Shown here: piece after piece, positions 9,254 to 17,490 of the stretch
Layout of the letters: every line of letters begins with the position of its first letter
Numbering within the stretch: the stretch's first letter is position 1
Assembly: GCF_004331485.1 (NCBI RefSeq)
Contig: NZ_SJKD01000017.1
Coordinates: forward strand, 1 to 64,000
Origin: Kribbella capetownensis
GTDB taxonomy: Bacteria > Actinomycetota > Actinomycetes > Propionibacteriales > Kribbellaceae
Direction of reading: 5' to 3'
DNA length: 64,000 nt
Notes under the pieces: model-generated
What the model saw: only the letters and a program-made list of their open reading frames with translations
The model's database searches: none
Told to the model about the DNA's origin: nothing
Translations under genes and position numbers: made by a program

Positions 9254-10229
9254 GACCCCCCTTATCGGGCTCATCGCAATCGAGGATGTAGTTTTGATCT
9301 GAGCTGAATCCGCCGGCTTCGGAGCGATCGGGAGCTCGTCAAGGTGTTTGAGCTGGTCCGCAGCCTTGTCAACCAGCTCCCCAGGACTGGCGCGCACATA
9401 TCCGCGTCGTCCTCGTCACTACCTCCACCACCGGCGGGCCGCCGCCAACAGCGTCCAAAGCCACCAGTTCCTTACCCCCAGCGCTCCCGATGCCGACACC
9501 ACACCACGGCACGTTCACATCTCACATCCAGAATGGGGCAGGGAGCAACCTCTGGAAAGGGCTGACGCTAGCCCGCCCCATTTCTGGCTGATCAGCAGGT
9601 ATTTCAGTCAGACGCTCGTTTATGCATTGCCGCTGCGGCCAGTGACGAGCGAGGAGAGATCCGTGAGTTATAACCATTCAGACGGCACAGGTCGGTCTGG
9701 TCAGCCTGGCGCCACTGTTAAGCGTTCGTCAATCTGGCCGCGTTCTTGGCGGTGGCGGGCTTCGCGATCTGCTTAGTCTTCGCCGGCTTGAGGCGACCGC
9801 CGCGATGGGTGCCGCGGCAGCCATCGGGTTGAGCGCTGCCGAGGCAGGACGCCGCTTGAACGGCAGCTCCTGCGCGGTGAAGACATGCAGCCAGTGCGGT
9901 AGCGCCGAGAACCCGTCACAAGGGGCCGAGGCTGCGGTGCCCCGTCGCGAAGGAGCGGTCGCCTTGACGAGCGGTCTGCTGAAGGTTTCGCAGTGCGCCT
10001 CCGTTTGAGAGGCGGTCCGCCGGCTTGACCTATACGAAGCTCGCCCAACGTGTGCTCTACTCCCATGTGCACCTTGTGCGCGCTGCCCGCGTGACCGCCT
10101 TCCTACCTGGCAGGTGACCGGCCCCACAGGTTGGCGTATCGCCGGCGCGGACCGAAACGAGGCACAGCCAAGCTGACGTACGCCGACGCATGGCGAGATG
10201 GATCGAAGTTGCCGAGTAGGACCAGCGGT
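9254..10229. other. Intergenic region upstream of rhs, no supportable gene
   Basis: About 1 kb. Open frames here are short, Arg/Ser-rich and lack ribosome-binding sites or family signatures. It should contain the rhs promoter near 9255-9400 on the minus strand, but I see no convincing -35/-10 pair. Confidence 0.4.
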
Positions 10230-10352
10230 CTGTCAATGGATCTGTCAATGAAGCCCAGTCATCCCATGGCAGATCTGGCAGCGGAGACAGCCTCGATGCA
10301 ACGGTTTCCGCCTATAGACGGCCCCGCCCAGGCAGACCCTCGCACTTGTAAA
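10230..10352 (+). repeat. Diverged direct repeat, copy 2 (right of rhs)
   Basis: Partner of 2952-3073 in the same orientation, starting CTGTCAATGGATCTGTCAAT and ending CCCTCGCACTTGTAAA. Internal blocks CAGATC, GGCA and AGACAG line up with a single one-base gap, at roughly 60-70% identity. The distance between copies is about 7.3 kb and they enclose rhs. It could be the scar of an old duplication or of an integration event. Confidence 0.55.
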
Positions 10353-10433
10353 GCGGTGGCTTGACTTCGGTGTCCGTAGGGGACCGATAACAGATCTCAC
10401 GTCAGGTGCTATGAGTGCTTTGCCACTTACTCA

Positions 10434-11384
10434 CTACCAGGGCTTCCAGCCGATCCACGCCAGTACACCGGCGATCCCGCCCACAACTGTGAAGAGAGCG
10501 ACCAGCAGCCCGCGCTTCCGCAGCCTGCCCCAGAAACCCTCCGTTTCCGCCGGCACGGCGGATGGTGCGCTGTCGCGCCCAGTCACCGTTGCGTCGTTAC
10601 CGTGCACGACCTGGGCTCCGACGACTGTCGAGTCCTTGCCGTTCGCCGTCTGACTACCGACCGCCGTGCTTCCTGACGCGACCGTTGCCGACTCCGCCCC
10701 CGGCGCGGCGATGTTGGTGCCGCTGTCAGTCTGCTGATGCGTGACGTACACCGTGGGATCACCTGTGAAGACGAGTTGCATCGCCTGGTCAGCCGCAGCC
10801 TTGGTCGGCGTCTCCTGGCCTTCTGGAGTGAGTACGGCCAGCTCGGCGACCAGTTCGGCGAGGGCGGTGCGCACTTTCACCAACACACCTTGCAGGGTCG
10901 ACAGCGGCACGTCCCAGTAGACCATCGCTACCCGGCTGACCGCGTCGACGCCGTTCTCGTTGAGATACTCGGCCAGCACGTCACCGAACGGTGGACTCAT
11001 TCGCGTCGGCTCTCCACCCTTCTCCGCTTCGGCAATCAAGGCCTCGATCTCACCGATTCCCGTACCTAGGTTCAGCCGCTCGATGTCCACCGCATCATTG
11101 ATCGCCTTCGGCAACATGGACGCAGGGATGCGCTGCGTCAGCCCGTTGTAGCCGGAGCGGTTGGTGATCCGCGCGAACACGGGTACCGCCAGCTGACGGT
11201 ACCGGGGGACGTCGATGCCATCGAGGTAGCCGTTGAGCTCGTGCCGAGCCCACTCGCGCATCTTCTCCGATCCAGCTTTGCCACCGAGCACGATGACGTT
11301 CTGGAGCAGCGACGACAGCGGCACCGAACTGTCCAGCACGCCAGCTTCGATCTGTGCGAGGAGGCTGTCAGCCGTGGAAGACAT
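10434..11384 (-). CDS. AbiTii-domain protein with C-terminal membrane anchor
   Basis: 316 residues. The N-terminal 100 residues match the AbiTii domain pattern: an initial LLAQIEAGVLDSSVPLSSLL helix, then SEKMREWARHELNGY and a VPRYR segment. A helical region (100-210) follows. Residues 215-270 are a low-complexity Thr/Ala/Val/Gly stretch with a periodic V-x-G pattern (TVASGSTAVGSQ, TVVGAQVVHGND) that may form a beta-solenoid-like stalk. A single hydrophobic helix lies at about 291-312. AbiTii is a domain found in predicted abortive-infection proteins; its biochemical role is not settled. The membrane anchor at the far C-terminus suggests the AbiTii domain works at the inner face of the membrane. 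It stands alone on the minus strand, within the defence-type cluster. Confidence 0.7.
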   Translation of the reverse strand: MSSTADSLLAQIEAGVLDSSVPLSSLLQNVIVLGGKAGSEKMREWARHELNGYLDGIDVPRYRQLAVPVFARITNRSGYNGLTQRIPASMLPKAINDAVDIERLNLGTGIGEIEALIAEAEKGGEPTRMSPPFGDVLAEYLNENGVDAVSRVAMVYWDVPLSTLQGVLVKVRTALAELVAELAVLTPEGQETPTKAAADQAMQLVFTGDPTVYVTHQQTDSGTNIAAPGAESATVASGSTAVGSQTANGKDSTVVGAQVVHGNDATVTGRDSAPSAVPAETEGFWGRLRKRGLLVALFTVVGGIAGVLAWIGWKPW

Positions 11385-11739
11385 GGCGGCATCCTCGCAG
11401 ATAGCAGCGCCGGCGAGAGGCTGACGCGATGCGCAATGCGCAATTCAGGGTCTTTGGCCCGGCGAGCTTCAGTAGTCGTCGGCCTCGATCGTCCAGTGTG
11501 GATAGTTCTTCTGCAGTGCGGCTCGTACGACGGCGAGATCCGCGGCTGAACGCCGCGCGTGGTGCGGATCGTGGTGCGAAGTGGCGTTAACTCCTGCGAG
11601 ATGTGTTGCTGTGGTGCGAAGCGAACGATGGCAAAGTTGCTGGTAGAGGCCAGATGTGGCGGTGTCATTCCTCCTCGTAATGAGAAGGTCGTCGGTTCGC
11701 TTCGGAAAGGCGGTCCGGAGGCGCGTGTTCCTCGGTTCG
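11385..11739. other. Intergenic, no supportable gene
   Basis: 355 nt between two minus-strand genes. It contains the upstream region of the AbiTii gene. No motif or conserved frame was recognised. Confidence 0.4.
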
Positions 11740-12879
11740 TCAGGCCGGCAGTAACCGCACCGTGACGACGTAGCTACTTTCGGGGCCGGTCGGAGTGTCC
11801 TCGACCCACTTCAGCTGCTTGATCTGCCGGTCGTTGTGGAACAACCAGACTCCGGCCAGTGCCCCGAGGTGGTCCACGGACACTCCGCGGCACGATTTGT
11901 CCTCCAGCACATCACCGATTCCGCCCAAATAGTTCGTGGCGTCCCATCCCTCGATCCCGGCCGCCAGCCGCATGCGCACCTCCAGCGCGACCCGGCGGCC
12001 GGCCTCGATCGGGGTGAACTGGGGCTCAGCGGTCAACGCAACCTCGGCTGCGGCCAGCAGGGCACGAACCCGTGGGGCGTGCTCGTGGCTGGCGGACAGC
12101 AACGACGTCGCGGTGTTCTTAGCGGGTGGTAGCCCCGCCACCGTGAAGCGGAGTACTGGAGTCGGTGTCGCTGGCATGGGCCGCCCCGGCTGCTGGACCT
12201 GGCCGAGCGGGCGGCTGGTGCCGGAGGCGAGTTCGGCCTTGCAGTAGCCAATCACGCCGTTGTCCAGCAGCTTCGCCAGACCGGTCCGCCACGGCTGACC
12301 GGTTAGTTCGGCGTCTAGGTCGACCTGTGTTGCAACGTCACGGTAGGCGCGGAACAGGCGCAGGAAGGTGGCCCGCTGCTGGTGGCCTTGCCATTCTGGA
12401 GCGTGAAGTGAGAAGAACCTTCCGATCCACTCGCGGTCTATTGGAGGAACCAGGTCCGGCAACAGATGATGGAGCGTCTTGGTGCCGGCGACGATTTTCG
12501 CGTCATTGGCGACCACCCCGAGCCCGTCGATGAGCCGCCATAGCTGCTCGTCGAGGTCCGTCGGCAGAGTCTGTTGGTCGATTCTGAGCCCATCGAGGAC
12601 CGCGAGCAGCGGCGCCGCCGCCGTGAGCGCGGCAGCGAACTCGGATTCCTCAGCGAGCCGGGAGGCGCGAACACCGAGTCCCCAAGCGAGGAGGGTTCCC
12701 CGCAACACTCGAGCGAACTCGGGGTCGCGGGCTGCGTCGGCCGCTGACCCGGCGGCGTGCCGGGCCTGCAAGGCAGCGCGATGAGCGGACAACTGAACAC
12801 CGCTGAATGGAACCGTGCCGTCGTAGACAGCGAGGTAGCGATCGAACCCGGCGACAAGCGCCCGGATACGGTCGGTCAT
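11740..12879 (-). CDS. Uncharacterised protein with RusA-like C-terminal region
   Basis: 379 residues from ATG 12879, with AAGG five bases upstream. The N-terminal 230 residues are helical and contain KIVAGTKTLHHLLPDLVPPI, a pattern present in actinobacterial hypothetical proteins. The C-terminal part (about 245-379) begins FTVAGLPPAKNTATSLL and ends with GWDATNYLGGIGDVLEDK and WLFHNDRQI. The order G-x-P-x-x-K, D-x-x-N-x-x-G-x-x-D and N-D-R-Q-I recalls RusA-type Holliday-junction resolvases, where Asp residues bind metal. That assignment is my inference and only the motif order supports it. The gene lies 121 bp downstream of, and on the same strand as, a NucS-like nuclease gene, so the two may form a unit acting on DNA. 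Confidence 0.55.
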   Translation of the reverse strand: MTDRIRALVAGFDRYLAVYDGTVPFSGVQLSAHRAALQARHAAGSAADAARDPEFARVLRGTLLAWGLGVRASRLAEESEFAAALTAAAPLLAVLDGLRIDQQTLPTDLDEQLWRLIDGLGVVANDAKIVAGTKTLHHLLPDLVPPIDREWIGRFFSLHAPEWQGHQQRATFLRLFRAYRDVATQVDLDAELTGQPWRTGLAKLLDNGVIGYCKAELASGTSRPLGQVQQPGRPMPATPTPVLRFTVAGLPPAKNTATSLLSASHEHAPRVRALLAAAEVALTAEPQFTPIEAGRRVALEVRMRLAAGIEGWDATNYLGGIGDVLEDKSCRGVSVDHLGALAGVWLFHNDRQIKQLKWVEDTPTGPESSYVVTVRLLPA

Positions 12880-13000
12880 TACGTCCTTGCGCGTCACGCG
12901 TTTCACCTCCACGCCGCCTGGGCGGCCCAGGCTGCTGCGATGTCTCACTTGGCCCGTACGCAGAGATTCTCGACGATCGCTTGCGAGGGAGGAATGACTC

Positions 13001-14056
13001 TTACTCGGACGCTGCTTCATATCCATAGCCAGTAGTGGGTGCGAGCGATACCAACGCATCCAGCGTGGGCAGTGTGTTTGTTCCCCACATCTTGCTCAGC
13101 ACCCATGTCCGAGTGTCGTCAGGAATTGGTTCGTCGAGGAACCAGCGACGCTCATTTCCTCGTGCACGAGCGTGTGTCTTGACGAACGCGTCGACGAGGT
13201 CTGATCCTGCAAGGCTGCCGTCGACTGCCAGGAACCTGCGGCCCGGGATGACCGCCTCGATTTCCTCCGACGGCACGCCAGCCATGCGAAGCGCCTGAAC
13301 CAGGGCGAGTACGGCGCGTCGCTTGCGAAGCGGTTGAGAGTCACCCGTCGGCGTCTTGATGATGTATTGCGTCCAGTCGGCGCCACTGCTGCTGGCGGCA
13401 GCGCGAACCGCCGACTCTCGCTCGCGCAGCCGAACCATGAGCTCCTCAGCCTCTGGCAGTGGGATCACTTGCTGAACGTCCAGCAGAAGGCGGTCATCGA
13501 CCCGATATGGAGTTAGTCGGATGCATGTGATGTCGAGCCCATAGATGTCATTCAGCCACAGCACCGTCGTCGTGATCTGCGGATCGAAACCACCGGAGAC
13601 GAGCATGATTCGGACACGTCGCTCGAGGATCGCATCCTCGCCGCCTACGTCCTCCAAGAACTCGGCGAGGCGCTGCCGCGCCTCCTTGGCCTGATCGGGA
13701 GCAGTTTGGCGCAGATGGCGCTCGTATGTGTTGGCCAACTGGTCGAACGTCATCGTGGAGACCATCGCGGCGTACCGGAGAGCTTGGAGCTCCATATGGC
13801 CGCCGTCTTCCGTGCGCTTCAGCTCCACGACGACCAACTGTCCACCGTGGTCGACGCATAGCAAATCAATCCGCCGACGCACGTCCGCGAAGTCGCCGAA
13901 CTCCTCGGCAACCACGAGCAGATCTGGATCCAGGAGTTCAATCCGGTCGCGCAACGCACGTTGTAAGTCAGCTCGCTCCAGCACCATCTCAGCAGCGAAG
14001 TTGGTCGACGGAACCACCGCTAGCTCGCCGTCACTGGTCAGTTCAAACAGCGCCAT
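13001..14056 (-). CDS. NucS-like PD-(D/E)XK nuclease-domain protein
   Basis: 351 residues from the ATG at 14056 (MALFELTSDGELAVVP, the usual kind of start in this family). A nuclease core sits near the N-terminus: RIDLLCVD (Asp 64) and LVVVELKR (Glu 78, Lys 80) form the D...E-x-K triad of the PD-(D/E)XK fold as in DUF91/NucS proteins. ELQALRYAAM follows as the downstream helix. The remaining 250 residues are unfamiliar and include RRAVLALVQALRMAG and a C-terminal region rich in Thr/Leu. Canonical NucS (mismatch endonuclease) has its nuclease domain at the C-terminus, so this is not NucS itself. It is followed by the RusA-like gene with a 121-bp gap. Confidence 0.65.
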   Translation of the reverse strand: MALFELTSDGELAVVPSTNFAAEMVLERADLQRALRDRIELLDPDLLVVAEEFGDFADVRRRIDLLCVDHGGQLVVVELKRTEDGGHMELQALRYAAMVSTMTFDQLANTYERHLRQTAPDQAKEARQRLAEFLEDVGGEDAILERRVRIMLVSGGFDPQITTTVLWLNDIYGLDITCIRLTPYRVDDRLLLDVQQVIPLPEAEELMVRLRERESAVRAAASSSGADWTQYIIKTPTGDSQPLRKRRAVLALVQALRMAGVPSEEIEAVIPGRRFLAVDGSLAGSDLVDAFVKTHARARGNERRWFLDEPIPDDTRTWVLSKMWGTNTLPTLDALVSLAPTTGYGYEAASE

Positions 14057-14362
14057 AGAACGAGTGTGCCGCATGTCGTGGCTCCGTGTTCCTCGGTGCC
14101 GCGGGGGTCGGGGTCGGCAACCGCCGGACAACGGGGCTGAGCCCTGACCCGCGAGCGTCGGGCGCCATCTGCGGGATCTGCGGAACCTCGGAGGTCGCGC
14201 CCGCCGCGGATTCTCGAGGCCCGCCGTCGCCGTGAGGGCGGCGTATCACCGGCGCCGCGGAAGCCAGATCAAGCGGGTCGCCTGACGCGGGTGAATCGGC
14301 CCCACGTTTGTCAGGGCGAGCGTCTACCATCGCCGGAGGTCTAACAAGCGACGGGTGGTTAC
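14057..14362. other. Divergent promoter region
   Basis: 306 nt between the divergently transcribed nuclease (minus) and HEPN (plus) genes. It must hold both promoters. I see no operator palindrome or clear sigma-70 hexamers. Confidence 0.35.
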
Positions 14363-15073
14363 ATGGCTGTGCAGCAGTTTGCACTCGGGGCGCTTCCCGC
14401 AGCGCCCACTGGCAGGTGCCCCGAGGTCCGGAGGGCTCGCAAGTACCTGGAGGCCACGCACGAGAGCGTCAGTGGACTCCTCGACTCGTTCAACGTCGTG
14501 CATGAGAAGACAGTCACAAGTCGCGCGAACGCGCAAGGCCGCCTCGGCCGCGATGAACTCGATCTGCTGCGGGCGGCCCTCGTATTCACTTCGAGCGGGC
14601 TAGACGCGTCCTGTCACACGCTGGTCGGCGAATGCCTCCGGGTTCTCGTCGACCGCCCTGGGTCCACGGCGGCCAAGAAGTTCGACCTTTATCTGGACGA
14701 GGAGAGCGCCAGGCGCGCCGATGAGTTCCGGGCGGCGCTCAAGGATCCCAATCCGCGAGCGAAGTTCATCGACCTCTACGCCGAGGCAAAGACCAAGGCG
14801 AGCTACCAGGGGACCGACGATCTGAAGGACCGTGTCAAGGACCTCTTGGGCATTCCGAACAAGACGGTCGACACGAAGCGGATAGCCAGCCTCAGCGGGT
14901 TCTTCGTCGCGCGTAACGACATCGTGCATCGCCTGGACTACGTCGATCCGCGAAGCACGTCTGTGAAACGGCACCACCGCTCACCCGGCGACGTCGTTGC
15001 GGAGTGCGACCTAGTTCTCGGGCTGGTGGCCGACCTGATCGGTGGGGCGGCCGAAGTCGTGCGCGGCAAGTAG
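14363..15073 (+). CDS. HEPN-type protein (predicted RNase/Abi component)
   Basis: 236 mostly helical residues. The diagnostic element is FFVARNDIVHRLDY near the C-terminus, where R184-N185-x-x-x-H189 fits the R-N-x-x-x-H active-site motif of HEPN RNases. Upstream helices contain LGRDELDLLRAALVFTSSG and ASCHTLVGECL, as in the RiboL-PSP/HEPN-like proteins that surround abortive-infection loci. HEPN enzymes cut RNA as homodimers and serve as toxins or as effectors in phage defence. The ATG at 14363 lacks a strong Shine-Dalgarno (GGTGG is nearby). No adjacent nucleotidyltransferase (MNT) antitoxin is visible, so it is either solitary or works with the divergent nuclease pair. Confidence 0.6.
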   Translation: MAVQQFALGALPAAPTGRCPEVRRARKYLEATHESVSGLLDSFNVVHEKTVTSRANAQGRLGRDELDLLRAALVFTSSGLDASCHTLVGECLRVLVDRPGSTAAKKFDLYLDEESARRADEFRAALKDPNPRAKFIDLYAEAKTKASYQGTDDLKDRVKDLLGIPNKTVDTKRIASLSGFFVARNDIVHRLDYVDPRSTSVKRHHRSPGDVVAECDLVLGLVADLIGGAAEVVRGK

Positions 15074-15458
15074 CCCCGGCGTCGCCAGCACGCCCGCGCA
15101 GCAGATGATCGAGGACCCGACCGCGATCGACCGGAGTATCGGGCGTTGGGAATCGATCATGACGACCAACGGAGCGTCCGTTTTGAACGGTTGCTCCTAT
15201 CGGCCAGACCAGCGCTCGGAACGATCGACTCTGAACGCTTCGTCGCCTTCCAGCCTCTCCTTACCAGTACGCTTCCCGCTGGCTCAGCGGGACTTTGACG
15301 TTGGTCGGAGCTAACTCGCGGTCGTTTGGCTCAGGCCACCAGGTCGGACGCGACGATTGGTGTGTCGGGCCTACCGGGTAGCGAGCAGCTCAGGCGCCAT
15401 CGCATTGTTCCGTTCGTTGCCGCCGCTGCTTCGCAGGCGGCATGGGCCTCGCTGGGAT
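15074..15458. other. Intergenic, no supportable gene
   Basis: 385 nt between convergent genes (HEPN plus, membrane protein minus). No repeat, RNA or conserved frame was recognised. Confidence 0.4.
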
Positions 15459-15935
15459 TCAGACGTCCCTCGTCTCCAGCGCCGTGCCCCTCATCTCCAC
15501 ACGCGGCGCGTCAATCGCTTGGCTGTACTCAGCGTCGACTATGGCCTGGGCTCGCCGGAGCGCTTCGGTGGCTTCCTGCGATGTGCTCTCGAACCGGATG
15601 AAGGCGGTGTCGGCTTGAACGACGCGGGCCTTCTTTGCCCGGCGCAGCCACCAGACCACCGTGCCGATGAGCGCCACACCGGTGACGGCGATGACTACAG
15701 GCCAGACGAGCGTGGACGCGGCCACTGCACCGGCTCCGGCAGCGCCGGCACCTCCAGCGCCGACAACAACGCTCGCGGTGGCAGTCCCCCCAACCTCAGC
15801 CAGCGTTGCGACGCCCACGATTTGACCGCCCATAACCAAGGTGGTGGTTGCGCCGGCCGCGGTGGACATGAGAGAGATCTCTCCAGCGGCGAAGGCGGCG
15901 AGAAACCTCGCCGGAATGATGAGCTCGTAGGCCAT
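15459..15935 (-). CDS. Small Ala/Gly-rich membrane protein
   Basis: 158 residues starting at an ATG with AGGAGA eight bases upstream. The first 80 residues are rich in Ala, Gly, Val and Thr with hydrophobic stretches. A clear transmembrane helix WPVVIAVTGVALIGTVVWWL at about 78-97 is followed by RRAKKAR as a positive-inside anchor. The soluble C-terminal tail (about 100-158) is charged and helical (ATEALRRAQAIVDAEYSQAI). I recognise no family. The Gly/Ala-rich hydrophobic N-terminus is reminiscent of small pore-forming or holin-like proteins, but that is only a resemblance. It closes the island before the tRNA fragment. Confidence 0.6.
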   Translation of the reverse strand: MAYELIIPARFLAAFAAGEISLMSTAAGATTTLVMGGQIVGVATLAEVGGTATASVVVGAGGAGAAGAGAVAASTLVWPVVIAVTGVALIGTVVWWLRRAKKARVVQADTAFIRFESTSQEATEALRRAQAIVDAEYSQAIDAPRVEMRGTALETRDV

Positions 15936-16952
15936 AGGAATCTCCTCTCTTCACCCGTCCGAGCCCGCGGCTCGACTCCCCGGACGAAACCAGTCCAGCG
16001 TACGGGTCGGGACAGACAACCGCCGGACAATGGTGCTGAGGCGATCGATTGGCGGACTACGCGGGCGGCTGTGTCCGCGCGAGGAGCTACTCTGATTCAC
16101 TTGCTTTGGCTTGCGGCGGCCAAGGTGCTGATCGACCACCTGTACTCGCTCGCCCACGAGTGGGGATATGGGCGCCGCGCGGGTGCCCGCTCCAGGACGC
16201 GTCGACTTCGCTAACGACGAGGCAGCGAAACTCGCACCTTCACTGGATTGCTTGCTGCCGGCCGTGACACGGTTCGTGACGCGAAGTGGAGTCAAATAGC
16301 GCGGCCGCTGCCTTCCACCGGGGTCCGTGGAGTCAGGTCTGACGCCTAGAGATGCCAGAGTCGACGCAGACGGGCAGCCTTTTAATCCGCAGCACCGTGG
16401 TTCGATGTCTTGCTCGTCGACCCGTCGCGAGGGTGCGTGTCAGGCCGGGGCCGCATGTTCGCCACGACCGGGACCGGCCGCTGTCCGCAGGATGCTTGCC
16501 GCCTCAAGCGGTTGATTGGATTGATCGACTGACCCAATACCGTTGTGGCCTAGGGTCTTGCTCGCGGGCTACGACCAGCTGTTGGTGGCAGCCCGGTTGA
16601 GCGGATCCGCTGCACCACGCGCGCCACGTCGGCCCTCAACGACCGGGCACGTCGAGCAAGTAGCTACAACTCCCGCGGCAGGGCTCCGGTCCGGCGAGGC
16701 GTGACGTGTGCGTGGGCAGCCTCCCACGGATCAGAAGGTTGCCTGGTGCCACGGCCGAGGCGCTGGTGGGCTTGATTTCGCGCCCGGAGCGATCGCTTCG
16801 CTGGGAGTGCGAGATGTCCTCTGGCTGGACTTCGGCGGATCTTCAGTCGAGCCCCGGCAGGTTCGCTGCAAGACCCGCCGCTGGGGATGCATCTGGGGAT
16901 GAACTCGGGGCTGGTAGAGGCAACCAGAGTAGTCTCTGAGCGCAGCAGAGTT
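15936..16952. other. 1-kb intergenic debris
   Basis: No gene is supportable. The right part (about 16880-16915) has the tandem GGGGATG motif (CTGGGGATGCATCTGGGGATG). This resembles the sequence at 52151-52173 that precedes an integrase remnant there, so it may be leftover from an integrative element. Confidence 0.4.
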
Positions 16953-16999
16953 GCCCAAGGATGGCTCAGCTAAGCGGAGTTCGGGCGGTCCAACGGCTT

Positions 17000-17043
17000 C
17001 CTAAACCATGTGCCGCAGGTTCGAATCCTGCCGGGGGCACCCA
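17000..17043 (+). repeat. tRNA 3'-half (Arg-CCU-like), attachment-site-like, left copy
   Basis: The anticodon-loop text TCCTAAA, the T-arm GCAGGTTCGAATCCTGC and the acceptor strand CGGGGGC-A match the 3' half of an actinobacterial tRNA-Arg(CCU)-type gene. Upstream text from about 16953 (GCCCAAG, GCTCAGC) looks like a degraded 5' half, but the acceptor does not pair well, so I do not call an intact tRNA. The same 44-bp block, with two differences, recurs at 52061-52104 in the same orientation. tRNA 3' ends are classic attB sites for tyrosine integrases. Confidence 0.65.
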
Positions 17044-17490
17044 CCAAACGTGCAGGTCAGGGGCTGATTGGGCGCAGAGTAGCCCATGAAGGACCGGCGA
17101 CCGTGGGGCCAAACGTGGGGCCGAAGTCGTGGCGACTCGTGTTGCCTGCAGTGGACGCAGCTCGAGGTCGCTCCTTCCTTGTCCGTGGTGGCGGATAGCT
17201 TGGAGAGGTGGAGTGACCTTTGGACCCGGGCCGACTGGGAGGTCGTACGCCAGCTCGTGTCCTCGAAAACGACGTCGGCCGCGCGTCCGGCCGGCGTAGA
17301 GGCGGTGGTTGTGGATCCCCTCATCGATCGAGTCCCGGGTCTACGCCGGGAACTCGATTGATGGGTTGGACCCAGTGCGTCTGAACGACACGTTCACTGT
17401 GGCTGCAACCGGTTCCACCGTGCGAATGGTTTAGGGGTGATGCGGAAGGCGTGCCAGCGCCTGCCACAGCTGTTCGAGCCTGGAGGCGGC
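17044..17490. other. Integrative-element flank remnant
   Basis: About 450 nt without a gene. GTGGGGCCAAACGTGGGGC at about 17102 matches a similar block at about 51944, which lies next to the start of an integrase remnant. This supports a shared origin of the two tRNA-fragment regions. The last part abuts the IS630 terminus. Confidence 0.45.

Noticed and set aside
9729-10127. Open frames between rhs and the AbiTii gene
   Set aside because: Arg/Ser/Pro-rich on both strands, no ribosome-binding site, no homology pattern.
16953-17041. Complete tRNA gene
   Set aside because: The 3' half is good but the 5' acceptor (GCCCAAG) mismatches CGGGGGC at two positions and the D-arm/anticodon stem do not fold convincingly.
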